Origin: a virus | Strand: one strand, 5' to 3' | Length of the DNA stretch: 59,269 bases | IMG/VR virus record: IMGVR_UViG_3300028581_003812 | Coordinates: 1-59,269 of that record | Shown here: one piece after another, positions 31,098-41,100 of the stretch | Numbering within the stretch: the stretch's first letter is position 1 | Layout: each line of letters opens with the position of its first letter | Notes under the pieces: model-generated | The model's database searches: none | What the model was told of the DNA's origin: nothing | The model's input: the letters and a program-made list of their open reading frames with translations, nothing else | Position numbers and translations under genes: made by a program

Positions 31098-33236
31098 ATG
31101 GTACGCACATCCACAAAAACTTGTTATCCAGACTTAGTTGATGCACACATTGCCAATGACATAAACTCTGTTAAAAAATTTACAAATTATTTAAATTCCA
31201 TAGGCAGCATCAATTATGATCCCAAGCTTGATTCTGCTGCAACCTCATCCTCCATAGTAACAAAATCCACAACATCTCCACTCTATGTAAATAATAAACC
31301 CACTTCAACTATTAATAGTGATGGATCATATGAAGTGGAAGCGCGTATCACTTTCTATTCACCAGATGAGCCAACTTCCGATTACAACACACGTCAAGGA
31401 TTAGCATCAAAAACTGATGTTTATGGTAAACTACAACAGGGCAAGAGTGTTGCAATTGACCCAGCCATAATTCCATATGGAACTAACATATCCATTCCAT
31501 CATTAGGGGATAATTTTATTGCCATGGATACAGGTGGCGCAGTCATAAGACGCACAGCAAGTCGCAACACTGGTGGTCAACCAGTTATTGATGTGTTTGT
31601 TAGTTCATATGCAGAGCAGTTAAAACTTGAGCGCAATTATCCTTCAGTTATTAAAGTTAAAGTCAATCAATCTGCTCCATTTACAGCCTCTCCAGTTGCT
31701 TTCACCTCACCTGTCACTACCTCTGAAATAACTTCTGTTTCATTAAATGAATTGTCAATAGCAGGAGGCAAGAGAGATCTTAATGGAGATCTCACCCCAC
31801 AAGCTGCAACATGCATTGATTATCATAACCAGGTTAAGAGTGGCAATCCAATTACAAATATTTCAGATTTTTTCTCTAAATTAGACAAAGACGTTTTAAG
31901 CAATTATGATAATGACTTTATTTTCTTCTGGTATAAGAAATATAAAAATGCCATAGAAGTTATCAAAGAACAAACTGAGTTGCAGGATAAATCTTTTTTT
32001 GATGAACCTAGTGACAGTATTGGGCTATTAGCCAACTCGCGAGTAAAATTTGATGATGCTGTTTCACCCTTATTCGATTTAAATTGCTCTTTTGGTGCGC
32101 CCAATACCATACCCACACAATTAGCTAATAAATTAAGCAATAGTGCAAGAGATGTGAATGAAGAGTTAAGCATAAAAACATCCACTCTGATGAAAACCAA
32201 CTTAATCAACTTGCAACGAGTCAATGACACCTACAATATTGCATCTGACTCCACACAGTCTCATGGTTTAAACTTAATAACAGATTTAAATTATTATCTG
32301 GATGCATACAATTCGCTTCCCAGCCTTGTTAGCAGCATAACCACTGAACTGGGGCGAACTTATGAATATGTCTGTTATTTTAGCAACATTAATGATAAAA
32401 CTGGGTATAACCCCAGAGATTACTTGTCCTGCAACATTCAAAACATGCCAAACATACAATATTCTGCTAATGTGGAAAACACTTTACAGAATTTTGACGC
32501 TGCTCATAATCCTGTTAAAGAGTCACGATCTTCTAGAACCATAGCCAAAGCATTGGGTAATGTAGTGCAAACATCAGAGCAACCCAAATTCACTACAAAA
32601 GAAATTAATAACAGATTCAAGTATACAGCAAGAACTTTCAATCTGCCTAAACCTGCATCTCTCACACAATCTGCTCAAGCAAAACTCAATGCAGCTCTTA
32701 GCAATATTAAAATACCAAACGCAAACTTGTCACTTCTTAACAATGAAATTAATAGATTGGGCATATCCAACTTGCCTGGCGGTCAAGCCCTCACTGCACC
32801 TGTTACATATCTAACAAAATCAGTTAACAATATAAATTCATTAGTACAATCTCCAACGTTAAATATGCCTAATATATTACCTTCCCTGGACCCAGGGTCG
32901 TTTCCTGAAATTGCTGCTCTAATAACTGATACCAACTTTAGTGATTTAAAAATTACTAATCCTATTGCTCTGCTTCAATCTGCAGAGCAAATAAAAAATG
33001 TAGCTTGTAACTTCAGATTGCCAGTCATCGGCGATGTTGACTTTGGAGATTTTCTAACTGGCGATTTGGATTTTGACATAGAGTCGTTGGAAGCTAAATT
33101 TAGAAGCATTACTTCCAAGTTCCCCAAGGAAGATGACTTTGTCAAGTTCTTTACGAAACTTGTACCAGACTTTAAGGGTGTTTGGAAAGACTTTTATAGC
33201 AGATTTTTCGAATGCAGCAACAAGAGTGATTCTTAA
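31098..33236 (+). CDS. Hub/tail protein with N-terminal 3D (RlpA-like) peptidoglycan-cleaving domain
   Basis: 712 residues. Residues about 79-190 form a 3D domain, a double-psi barrel of lytic transglycosylases: Asp121 in IDPAIIPYGT, Asp144 in MDTGGAV, Asp165 in IDVFVSS. These three Asp give the family its name. The domain probably cuts peptidoglycan during tail entry, filling the role of the lysozyme part of T4 gp5. The remainder is a large, mostly helical structural region (about 220-712), rich in Asn/Ser/Leu and ending in acidic segments (DVDFGDFLTGDLDFDIESL). The gene follows the gp27-like hub gene with a one-base gap. It ends 4 bases inside the convergent small gene 33233-33700. Confidence 0.72.
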   Translation: MVRTSTKTCYPDLVDAHIANDINSVKKFTNYLNSIGSINYDPKLDSAATSSSIVTKSTTSPLYVNNKPTSTINSDGSYEVEARITFYSPDEPTSDYNTRQGLASKTDVYGKLQQGKSVAIDPAIIPYGTNISIPSLGDNFIAMDTGGAVIRRTASRNTGGQPVIDVFVSSYAEQLKLERNYPSVIKVKVNQSAPFTASPVAFTSPVTTSEITSVSLNELSIAGGKRDLNGDLTPQAATCIDYHNQVKSGNPITNISDFFSKLDKDVLSNYDNDFIFFWYKKYKNAIEVIKEQTELQDKSFFDEPSDSIGLLANSRVKFDDAVSPLFDLNCSFGAPNTIPTQLANKLSNSARDVNEELSIKTSTLMKTNLINLQRVNDTYNIASDSTQSHGLNLITDLNYYLDAYNSLPSLVSSITTELGRTYEYVCYFSNINDKTGYNPRDYLSCNIQNMPNIQYSANVENTLQNFDAAHNPVKESRSSRTIAKALGNVVQTSEQPKFTTKEINNRFKYTARTFNLPKPASLTQSAQAKLNAALSNIKIPNANLSLLNNEINRLGISNLPGGQALTAPVTYLTKSVNNINSLVQSPTLNMPNILPSLDPGSFPEIAALITDTNFSDLKITNPIALLQSAEQIKNVACNFRLPVIGDVDFGDFLTGDLDFDIESLEAKFRSITSKFPKEDDFVKFFTKLVPDFKGVWKDFYSRFFECSNKSDS

Positions 33237-33700
33237 TCTTTTACAACTTCTGCATCAATAATCTTAGCACTGTTGTTTGCACTGTCGATAAGCATCTTGA
33301 AGACCTGCTCTCTTGTAGCCAACAGCTTGGTATTACTATCCACTTCCTTGAGCTCTCTTCTGGATGCTATGTCCATTTCTTTTGCTTTTATGAGCGCTTC
33401 ATTGCGCTTGTCAGTAACTATGATTTTATTTAGTGTTTCAATGGCAGTTGCTGTTGCAGCTATGAGATCAGAGAGTGAACCCACATCTTTACTTTCAGGC
33501 GCTGAAGAGATATAATCCTTCACATTGGTCATTACTTCCAAGCTCTCTTCCACCAGCTTGCCAGCTTTCTCTATAACAAATCTTTCCATGTTATCCTTGG
33601 TAAGTGGATTTGATTCCTTTTTGACTGACTCAGCTTTTTTATTGGCATCTTTCAATTGATCCAATAAAGTACCTACCATCTCGTTAAGCTCTTCACTCAT
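33233..33700 (-). CDS. Possible terminase small subunit, T4 gp16-like (tentative)
   Basis: 155 residues (T4 gp16 is 164). It is nearly all helical and charged: KAGKLVEESLEVMTNVKDYISSAP, then DVGSLSDLIAATATAIETLNKIIVTDKRNEALIKAKEMD, two long helices forming a coiled-coil core as in gp16-type small terminases. N- and C-terminal tails are polar. gp16 recognises DNA and regulates gp17. The gene is far from gp17 (about 16 kb away) and on the opposite strand, unlike T4, so this call depends only on helix pattern and size. It could also be a coiled-coil head protein. Confidence 0.4.
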   Translation of the reverse strand: MSEELNEMVGTLLDQLKDANKKAESVKKESNPLTKDNMERFVIEKAGKLVEESLEVMTNVKDYISSAPESKDVGSLSDLIAATATAIETLNKIIVTDKRNEALIKAKEMDIASRRELKEVDSNTKLLATREQVFKMLIDSANNSAKIIDAEVVKD

Positions 33701-33705
33701 AATAT

Positions 33706-33713
33706 TATTTATC
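33706..33713 (-). promoter_or_regulatory. Late-type promoter element
   Basis: GATAAATA on the minus strand, 5 bases before the ATG of the 33233-33700 gene. Confidence 0.5.
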
Positions 33714-33739
33714 GTATATTGATTTTTATAAACCTAATA

Positions 33740-33745
33740 TATAAT
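33740..33745 (+). promoter_or_regulatory. Promoter -10 element before dUTPase
   Basis: TATAAT, 6 bases before the ATG at 33752; a weak -35 (TATTGA) lies 17 bases upstream. Confidence 0.4.
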
Positions 33746-33751
33746 AAGATT

Positions 33752-34216
33752 ATGTACAATATAGACAATACAGATCCTAATACTAAGTTTTTGCCAAGGT
33801 TAAAATTTGAAAAAACGCATGATTTAGCCAAATTACCCACAAAGAATCATGAGCATGACACTGGGTATGATGTATATTCCATTGAAGATGCTGATATACC
33901 CGCACGAGGAAGCGCCACAGTAGGCGTTGGTCTAAAATTTGCTTCCATTCCAGAGGGTTACTGGGTGAAGGTTGAATCGCGTAGCGGTCTAGGGTTTAAG
34001 CATGGTATCATGGCACATCCAGGCATCATTGATTGTGGATACAGAGGTGATGCTGGTGTGAAACTTTACAATTTTACTGATATTCCCTATCAAGTGAAAG
34101 CTGGTGATAGGATTGCCCAGTTTGTTGTGTACTTGAATTTTTCAATGCCTGTGGAATGGGGCATTATGGAAGAAACTGTACGAGGTGACAAGGGGTTTGG
34201 TTCATCAGGTAAATAA
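33752..34216 (+). CDS. dut: dUTPase (trimeric)
   Basis: 154 residues from the ATG at 33752; an in-frame TTG 11 codons upstream is less likely. The enzyme hydrolyses dUTP to dUMP, keeping uracil out of DNA. All five motifs are present: 1, DTGYDVYS; 2, ESRSGLGFKHGI; 3, GIIDCGYRGD (catalytic Asp and Tyr); 4, GDRIAQFVV; 5, RGDKGFGSSG near the C-terminus, the lid over the active site. Length is standard. Its last base overlaps the gp44 ATG, so it is expressed with the clamp loader, consistent with a role during DNA synthesis. Confidence 0.93.
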   Translation: MYNIDNTDPNTKFLPRLKFEKTHDLAKLPTKNHEHDTGYDVYSIEDADIPARGSATVGVGLKFASIPEGYWVKVESRSGLGFKHGIMAHPGIIDCGYRGDAGVKLYNFTDIPYQVKAGDRIAQFVVYLNFSMPVEWGIMEETVRGDKGFGSSGK

Positions 34217-35145
34217 TGAATTTGGATTTTAAAAATCTTTGGGTCGAAAAGTATAGACCGGTTGAATTGACAGATTTTATCATATCTGAAAAAAACAAAT
34301 CCATCATTGAATCCTTCTACACCACCAAAGAAATACCAAACCTATTATTTTTAGGCACACCTGGATTAGGCAAAACAACACTAGCTAAAATTATTGTAAA
34401 AAGCATCTTAGATTGTCAGTACCTGTATATTAATGCCAGTGATGAAAATGGCATTGATACAATTCGTAGCAAGGTAACCAGTTTTGCACAAACAAAAAGC
34501 TTTGATGGCAAAATAAAAGTTATTATCTTGGATGAAACAGACGGCTTGTCTCTGGATGCTCAACGTGCTCTTCGCAATACAATGGAAGAGTTCGCTAAGA
34601 TTACCAGGTTCATTTTGACTGCTAATTACAAACATCGAGTCATTGCTGCATTGCAAAGTCGTTGTCAAAGCCTGGATTTGACACCACCCCTGGACGGAGT
34701 TGTTAGAAGATGTGTGTTCATATTGAAAAATGAGACTATTGCAATTGATGCAACACAAAAAAGCTTGCTACTTGACTTTATAAAATCCAATTACCCAGAC
34801 TTACGCAAATGCATAAATGAGCTTCAAAAAAATTCTATTGACAAGAAGCTTAGCTTAGTTTCAAATAATAATAATGATGTTCTTAATTTAATATTTCAAG
34901 AAGTTAAGAATAAAAATGTTCTAGCATTGCGCAAGGCATTAATAGAAAATGAATCTAAATTTAATAATGATTACACTACTCTGTTGAGACATTTATTTAA
35001 TTTCATATATAACGCCGAGCTCACTGATGACATGAAACGCATCCACTTGCTCACATTATCTGAATATATTTACAGAAGCAGTTTTGTAGTGGATCAAGAA
35101 ATCAATTGTTTTAGCTGCCTGATAGCGCTATCAAATATTACTTAG
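34216..35145 (+). CDS. 44: Clamp loader ATPase subunit, T4 gp44
   Basis: 309 residues (T4 gp44 is 319). It opens the gp45 ring with gp62 and loads it on primed DNA. AAA+ motifs: Walker A GTPGLGKT (47-54), Walker B ending DETD (106-109), sensor 1 TAN (135-137), SRC motif SRC (148-150), then the collar domain. The N-terminal WVEKYRPVELTDFI is characteristic of RFC/gp44 proteins. No gp62 candidate is recognised nearby, unlike T4 where 62 and 44 are adjacent. The end overlaps the convergent gene 35138-35746 by 8 bases. Confidence 0.92.
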   Translation: MNLDFKNLWVEKYRPVELTDFIISEKNKSIIESFYTTKEIPNLLFLGTPGLGKTTLAKIIVKSILDCQYLYINASDENGIDTIRSKVTSFAQTKSFDGKIKVIILDETDGLSLDAQRALRNTMEEFAKITRFILTANYKHRVIAALQSRCQSLDLTPPLDGVVRRCVFILKNETIAIDATQKSLLLDFIKSNYPDLRKCINELQKNSIDKKLSLVSNNNNDVLNLIFQEVKNKNVLALRKALIENESKFNNDYTTLLRHLFNFIYNAELTDDMKRIHLLTLSEYIYRSSFVVDQEINCFSCLIALSNIT

Positions 35146-35746
35146 GCAGGTATTGATAGGTGTAGCTAGCTGGGTCAGCTGCACCTTTCACTGGCTCAGA
35201 AGGAATTCTAATGTTAGTATTTTTCAATTCTCTATCACCTTCTGACAACTTGCCATCACCTAAATCGGATAGTTTGGTTTGATTTGGAGCAAGGAAAGGT
35301 GTTTCGTTCTGCTTATCTTTAAAAACCTTGGGCTTGATATGAGCTCTACGACTTGGATCATCTTTTTTGAACACTTCTGGCACACTGGGCAGATTGGGGT
35401 ATGAGGAGGGCTCTGTTTCTGCAATATGAGCTGGTATGGTGCAAAAATCACCATATCTGCCAGGTGCAGTTTCAGTAGTAATATCCAGATTAAATTGTGT
35501 ACCATTGTAATCAGTATTGCCTGCACCCCCCACATTTGGTCTCACATTCTTAACTGCAGAGACTCTCAGATGTAATCCGCTGCTAACCATTTGTTTGAGT
35601 TTTTCCTGTGTGTTGGTGCCCAATGATCTAAACCATGGATCACTAAATGCATCTTTCTTAAATTTTATGATATCACCAGCTAAAAACCCTCCTAGAGTGT
35701 ACCTTTGCATGGCAGATTCGTACAATTTGACAAAGTTCCTGTTCAT
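35138..35746 (-). CDS. Virion-type protein of unknown function with possible prohead protease site
   Basis: 202 residues. N-terminal FVKLYE-SAMQRY has an L-x-E tripeptide, as in other minus-strand genes here. The first 110 residues, with YTLGGFLAGDIIKFKKDAFSDPWFRSLG, look like a folded domain, and RYGDFCTIPAHIAETEPSSYP follows. The C-terminal 70 residues are Pro/Ser/Lys-rich and probably extended. It ends just past the gp44 stop. Late-type promotion and the L-x-E site suggest an internal head protein; the specific role is unknown. Confidence 0.58.
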   Translation of the reverse strand: MNRNFVKLYESAMQRYTLGGFLAGDIIKFKKDAFSDPWFRSLGTNTQEKLKQMVSSGLHLRVSAVKNVRPNVGGAGNTDYNGTQFNLDITTETAPGRYGDFCTIPAHIAETEPSSYPNLPSVPEVFKKDDPSRRAHIKPKVFKDKQNETPFLAPNQTKLSDLGDGKLSEGDRELKNTNIRIPSEPVKGAADPASYTYQYLPK

Positions 35747-35752
35747 CTCAAT

Positions 35753-35758
35753 TATTTA
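35753..35758 (-). promoter_or_regulatory. Late-type promoter element
   Basis: TAAATA on the minus strand, 6 bases before the ATG of the 35138-35746 gene. Confidence 0.45.
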
Positions 35759-35804
35759 ATGTTTTTATTATGCATAAAACTGTTTTTAAACAAATAAAGT
35801 TTAG

Positions 35805-35811
35805 ATAAATA
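35805..35811 (+). promoter_or_regulatory. Late-type promoter element
   Basis: ATAAATA, 5 bases before the GTG of the gp25 gene; it opens the baseplate wedge unit. Confidence 0.55.
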
Positions 35812-35816
35812 ATAAC

Positions 35817-36296
35817 GTGGCCACCATTAAAGTCAATTCCATTGCTCAGCCCAAAAAACCATCTAGTAAGTTCACGTACACAGATTTAATGCTGGATCTG
35901 GAATTTAGCTACACACAAAACAATGAATTTCTTAAGAACAAGGAAATTAAAGACTTGGAAATCAATTATGACTATGCCGCAATTAGAAATTCCATCTTCA
36001 ACATCATAACTACAATGCCTGGACAAAGAATTTTAAATCCATACTTTGGAACCAATATTGATAGGTATCTTTTTAACAGAGTTAGCGAAATTAATGCAAG
36101 AAGCATAGGCAATGAAATTCTGCAATCTATATCAAATTTTGAACCAAGAGTCACAGTTCAAAACATTGATATTGCAGTGGATGAAATTTTGCAATCTTAT
36201 GTAATAACCCTGTCCCTAAATATTGCCACCGTTGAAACTGCAAGTAGCTTTCAACTAGTTGGCACTCTAAGTAACACTGGATTCTTTTTCAATTAA
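35817..36296 (+). CDS. 25: Baseplate wedge protein, T4 gp25
   Basis: 159 residues from a GTG start (T4 gp25 is 132). It carries the family signature: DLEINYDYAAIRNSIFNIITTMPGQRILNPYFGTNIDRYLFNRVSE, with the GQRxxNPxFG motif that meets the sheath. The rest continues the beta-sheet fold (VTVQNIDIAVDEILQSYVITLSLNI). gp25 primes sheath assembly and forms a wedge core with gp6 and gp53. The gp6 gene starts 3 bases downstream, as in many contractile tails. The N-terminal 25 residues are an extra extension. Confidence 0.88.
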   Translation: MATIKVNSIAQPKKPSSKFTYTDLMLDLEFSYTQNNEFLKNKEIKDLEINYDYAAIRNSIFNIITTMPGQRILNPYFGTNIDRYLFNRVSEINARSIGNEILQSISNFEPRVTVQNIDIAVDEILQSYVITLSLNIATVETASSFQLVGTLSNTGFFFN

Positions 36297-36298
36297 TT

Positions 36299-38155
36299 AT
36301 GGCAACACAATTCAATAATTTTCAATTATCGCAAGATGGTTATGTGGCATTTGACGCTATAAGTTTAAAGAGTTTGATCAATGCACGGTTGAATGATAGC
36401 AATGTATTTACAGATCAAAATTTTGAAGGTAGCAATATCTCCTCACTTATAGACATTATTGCCTATGCTTATCACGTTTTAATATTCTATCTGAACAGAA
36501 CCAGTTCAGAAAGCACATTTACAACTGCTGAGCTTTATGAAAATATTAACAAAATAGTAAAGCTACTCAATTATAATCCCATAGGCATACAGACACCCAT
36601 ACTCTCTTTCCTTGCTCAAGCTAACGAAAATTTACCAATAAACATTTACACAATACCAAGATACTCCTACTTTACTTTGAATGGTGTTAACTACTCTTTC
36701 AATAAGGACATAACTTTCTCAAAAAGTGTGAATGGTGTAGAACAGTTAACTGATTTGCAAGAAAATAATCTTTTATATCAAGGTGCATATTTGGAGTATC
36801 TTACGTATGTGGCTACTGGCGAACCATTTGAACTTGTAACCATGACTATAGTAGATGGGCGAAATAATAATCTCCTAATAGATCATTTCAATATTGATGT
36901 GTATGTTAAAGATAACACCATAGACAGCCCCAAGTGGGAAAAGTGGACCCCCTCACAATCATTATTTTTAGAAAAAAGTAATTCAAAAGCTTATGAAATT
37001 AGATTGAATGAAAACCAGAGATATGAAATTAAATTTGGTAATAATGTTACTGGCAAAAAGCTCAATGAAAACGATAATGTAGCTATATACTATCTGCAGT
37101 CAAATGGTAAATCTGGTGAGATAGGCCCGGGAATTCTTGATAATAACAAGATGTTTTTTTATAACACTCCAAGATTTTTAGAAATTAAAAATGATAATAT
37201 TCCTGAAAATCTTCAGTTAATGACAGCTCAGCAAGCTACATACATAAAATTCTCTAATATTGATGCATCAACCAGTTTTCAGGATATTGAATCACCAGAG
37301 AGCATAAAAAATAATGCCATTAATACTTTCCGCAGTCAATACAGACTCATCACCACATCAGATTTTATAAATTACATTTCCAAAAATTATAGCAACATAA
37401 TCTCTTCTACACAGGTCATAAACAACTGGGACTACATCTCAGGCCATTTGAAATATTATTTTGATCTCGGTGTCTCAAAGCCCAACTTAGAGAGCAGGGT
37501 GTTATTCAATCAAGTTAAGTTTGCTGATTCATGCAACTTTAATAATATCTACATATATGCTGTGCCTAAATTAGAAAAACTCACCTCACTAACTACTAGA
37601 GCAAACTATTTAAATGCTGCTCAAAAGCAAATTATCTTAAATGACTTGCAGCAGGTCAAATTGGCTACTGCAGAGGTTATTGTTAATGACCCTGTCTATG
37701 TGGCTGTCGATTTGGGCATAACTACTCCTGGAGAAATTCTATCACCCTCAATTGCAGATACCACATATCTGGAAATAACAAGAGATGTGACTGCCAAAAG
37801 AAATCCAGAAGCTCTCAAAGAGCAGATAAAGAATATTTTTGCCAATTACTTTTCAATTTTAAATAACAATCTGGGAGTACTCATAAGTCTCACAGACATC
37901 ACAAATAGTATCAAATCACTTGAAGGGGTAAATAATATTTCCACAGTACGCATTGTTGATGGAAACACTGTCCGTACACCTGGCATTAGCTTGTTAATAT
38001 ATAACCCTGTTTATCCTGAGAATGACATTAAAATTACCACACAAGATATACAATTGCCTTATTTTAAATTTCCCTACCTCTACAACCCATTAGACTTTGC
38101 TAATAAGATAACAATAATTACTCCATCCATTCAAACTATTCAACAGGAGTTCTAA
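36299..38155 (+). CDS. 6: Baseplate wedge protein, T4 gp6
   Basis: 618 residues (T4 gp6 is 660). gp6 is the main ring-forming wedge protein. The N-terminal helix SNISSLIDIIAYAYHVLIFYLNRTSSESTF followed by AELYENINKIVKLLNYNPIG is the typical gp6/gpJ opening. The C-terminal domain AKRNPEALKEQIKNIFANYFSILNNNLGVLISLTDITNSIKSLEGVNNI is also characteristic. A central region with beta strands fits the core. It is followed with an overlapping A by a 1153-residue gene; an AGGAG site inside its end serves as ribosome binding site. Confidence 0.87.
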   Translation: MATQFNNFQLSQDGYVAFDAISLKSLINARLNDSNVFTDQNFEGSNISSLIDIIAYAYHVLIFYLNRTSSESTFTTAELYENINKIVKLLNYNPIGIQTPILSFLAQANENLPINIYTIPRYSYFTLNGVNYSFNKDITFSKSVNGVEQLTDLQENNLLYQGAYLEYLTYVATGEPFELVTMTIVDGRNNNLLIDHFNIDVYVKDNTIDSPKWEKWTPSQSLFLEKSNSKAYEIRLNENQRYEIKFGNNVTGKKLNENDNVAIYYLQSNGKSGEIGPGILDNNKMFFYNTPRFLEIKNDNIPENLQLMTAQQATYIKFSNIDASTSFQDIESPESIKNNAINTFRSQYRLITTSDFINYISKNYSNIISSTQVINNWDYISGHLKYYFDLGVSKPNLESRVLFNQVKFADSCNFNNIYIYAVPKLEKLTSLTTRANYLNAAQKQIILNDLQQVKLATAEVIVNDPVYVAVDLGITTPGEILSPSIADTTYLEITRDVTAKRNPEALKEQIKNIFANYFSILNNNLGVLISLTDITNSIKSLEGVNNISTVRIVDGNTVRTPGISLLIYNPVYPENDIKITTQDIQLPYFKFPYLYNPLDFANKITIITPSIQTIQQEF

Positions 38156-41100
38156 TGGCTAATCAAATAAACTATTATTATGTTTATTTTAACATTAAGG
38201 ACTATACTGATTCGTTTGCCTTATCCAGCTTCACACTATCTAATACCCCATTAACTTTTTATCCAGATTTTGAAAGATCTTTTTCGCAATTAGATTTGGA
38301 GAATATTTCTACAAATCTAGTTAGGTGGAATTTTGGTGATGGAACATTTTCTAATGAACTAACTGCAGTGCACAAATACCAATGGCCTGGTGATTACACA
38401 GTCACCCTCACTGTTTATGATAGGAACGGCAATGCATTCGATAGTTCCTATCAGCCCATTGTCAACATTTACAACTATTTAAATGATCAGCTGCTTTTCA
38501 ATGATTATAGAAAGTTTGTTTATGATGTGCCTGCTAGCAAGATAAATGATCCATTAACTGTAAAGAGATACTCCAGTTGGCAGTCTTACAATGCATTAAG
38601 TGCTGAAGGATATACTATAAATCTTTATGCATCTGGAGCTGCAGGGGATTATTTGAATGTGGATAATTTCTTTGATGATAAATGGTCCCACCTAAGAACA
38701 CTTAGTAGGTTTTATGAGAAACAGCCTGTGGGTGATGTGTTTGAATTTGCTCCTGTGAGTAAACTAATAACATCAAATACAGAGTTGTATGTTAAAGTGC
38801 AAGATAAAATGCTAGTAAGTTGTGCGGGAGATGATCAAGGCAGCGTGCTGGTTGGTACTACAGGTAGCTCAGAATTTTATTATGCAGATGACAAGGTAAA
38901 GAATTATACCTCAAGAGAGTCACCTATTTTCTTATTTGCTACTCTGGATAATAGTAAATTTAAGGATGAATATTCACAAATTAATAATGTATTTGAGTAT
39001 ATTGCATATCCGCCAGTAGGATTTCAAAACATTAAACAAACACAATTACCAATTATTAAGGTTAGACACAACCCTGCCTCCAAACTTTCTATTACAACAA
39101 CAGGTATTGATGGTGAAGGACCTCTCTCGTCAACACGGTTCAATATACCAGAAATAAGTTGGCGCAATACTGAAATACCTTTTGTAATTAAATTCAAAGA
39201 CAAAGACAATTTCACAACAAAAACGTACCCACCACTGTCTTCTTCTATAACAACCCCATCTCTGTCGTCACTTTCAGCATATGACTTGCAATTTGGCATA
39301 ATAACTTATAACAACGGGGAAGTCAAGCCGCTCACTAGTGTTACATATTATGATGATTTCACAAATGAAGCGCCACAGTCTATTGGTGGATTTTATAAAG
39401 GATATTTTGTACCACAAGAAACTGCTCTCAATTGCGTTTTAACAGCATCCATGGTTATTAGAGACCCAACTAATTTCCCTAAGGATAGCTTCTTTGGCTG
39501 GGTGGCACTGCCTGAATATAACATGCTGTTAAGATTCTTCACAATTTTAATTTATACATATTGCCCGGGTATCCTATCTCTCACTGTTTCAGCTGATGGT
39601 AGATTTTTTGATTCCGATAACAACAGAAACATATACGCTATTCAAATTGCACCATCTGGCTCAACATTTGAAGAAGAGTATAACACTTGGTTTGCTGATG
39701 GTGCAAGTGATAGAATAATAAAGTTTAATAATACTGGGGCGTTAATATCTTCCTTTTCGCTATCTTCTTATCCATATTTAAATTTTGCTACCGGATTAAT
39801 AGAAAATCGTAATTTTCTTTCCAATATACTTTCTAGTGCTGCTCCCGCTAGCCTAGCACTTGATGGTGGCAATGACCTATGGATAGCTTTAATGGATTCA
39901 TCATCTGCTATTAAAATTGATAGGTTCAATGGGTATGTTAAAGCTGTTGCTTACCCATGGAGTGTTCTGAGAACATACAATTTAAGTGGGGATTACAATA
40001 TACCAGAATTACAGGGGTTTGCTGGTGAGCAGTTCCTCATGCCCTCCAGTATAGACACAGATATTAATAATGATATATGGGTATCTTATACAAACCCTGC
40101 ATCAAACTTTCTTGTAAAATATGACACCCTGGGTAACATGATTACTTCTGTTCCTATGCCATGGATGCATTCACCAGTTGAAATTTGCATTGATAGAAAC
40201 AAATTTGTTTGGCTAACAACCTATAATCTATCTGTGACTTCCAAAGAATTTTCTACTAGAAATGATCTGCTATATAAATTTGATACTGCTGGTAGGCTAG
40301 TAGATGGTTATCCGTTGGAAGGATTCAAGCTTATAGGTAATATATCAGTGGACGGAGGCCAAAATGCGTGGGTAATAGAAAATGCTGATACTTTAACCCG
40401 CATAGATGCCGTTAGTAATGAAAGAACATACTTTATTGTAGGATCAGGCAATACTACTAATTATATTCAGAGCATAGGTGGCATTGCATGTGATACATCA
40501 GGGTTTGTTTGGGTTATCAATGACTGGAACAACAGAATATTCTACATTGATACACTAGCGCTTACAGCTGGTCCTCTCTCATCTTACAATAATGTAACAC
40601 TTAATTATCCACCTTCCAGCATAATGAACAATGTAACTGCTTTTGAAGAAAAAAGATGGCAAGCATACGGTGATTGGACTGGCACAAGATGGCTAAACAA
40701 ATACATTGACAATGTTTCAAACTACAGAGTTGTTTCAGGTACATCAAATATGTTTAACATTTATACAGATAATGGTGAATATGACCTTTACAAGATAAAT
40801 GAAGATTTTGATGCCAAAGGATTTTACAAATCATTTATATTTACTGAAAATTTAGAAGATAAACCCATATTCTTTGATAAGTTTTTAGGTAATATTGTAG
40901 GCGGTGTATCAGCTCAGCCCTACGAATTAGGCAAAACTATATATGAAAAAATTGCTAATTATGTTAGCAACACCACAGACATTGATAGTGCTAATCTAGA
41001 TAAACTAATCTCTTTTTGCAAAGCTCTATCAATACAATTTGAGCAATATAACTATAATTATCCACCTCAGCTTAGACGCTTAGTAGATATCTTATCGATA

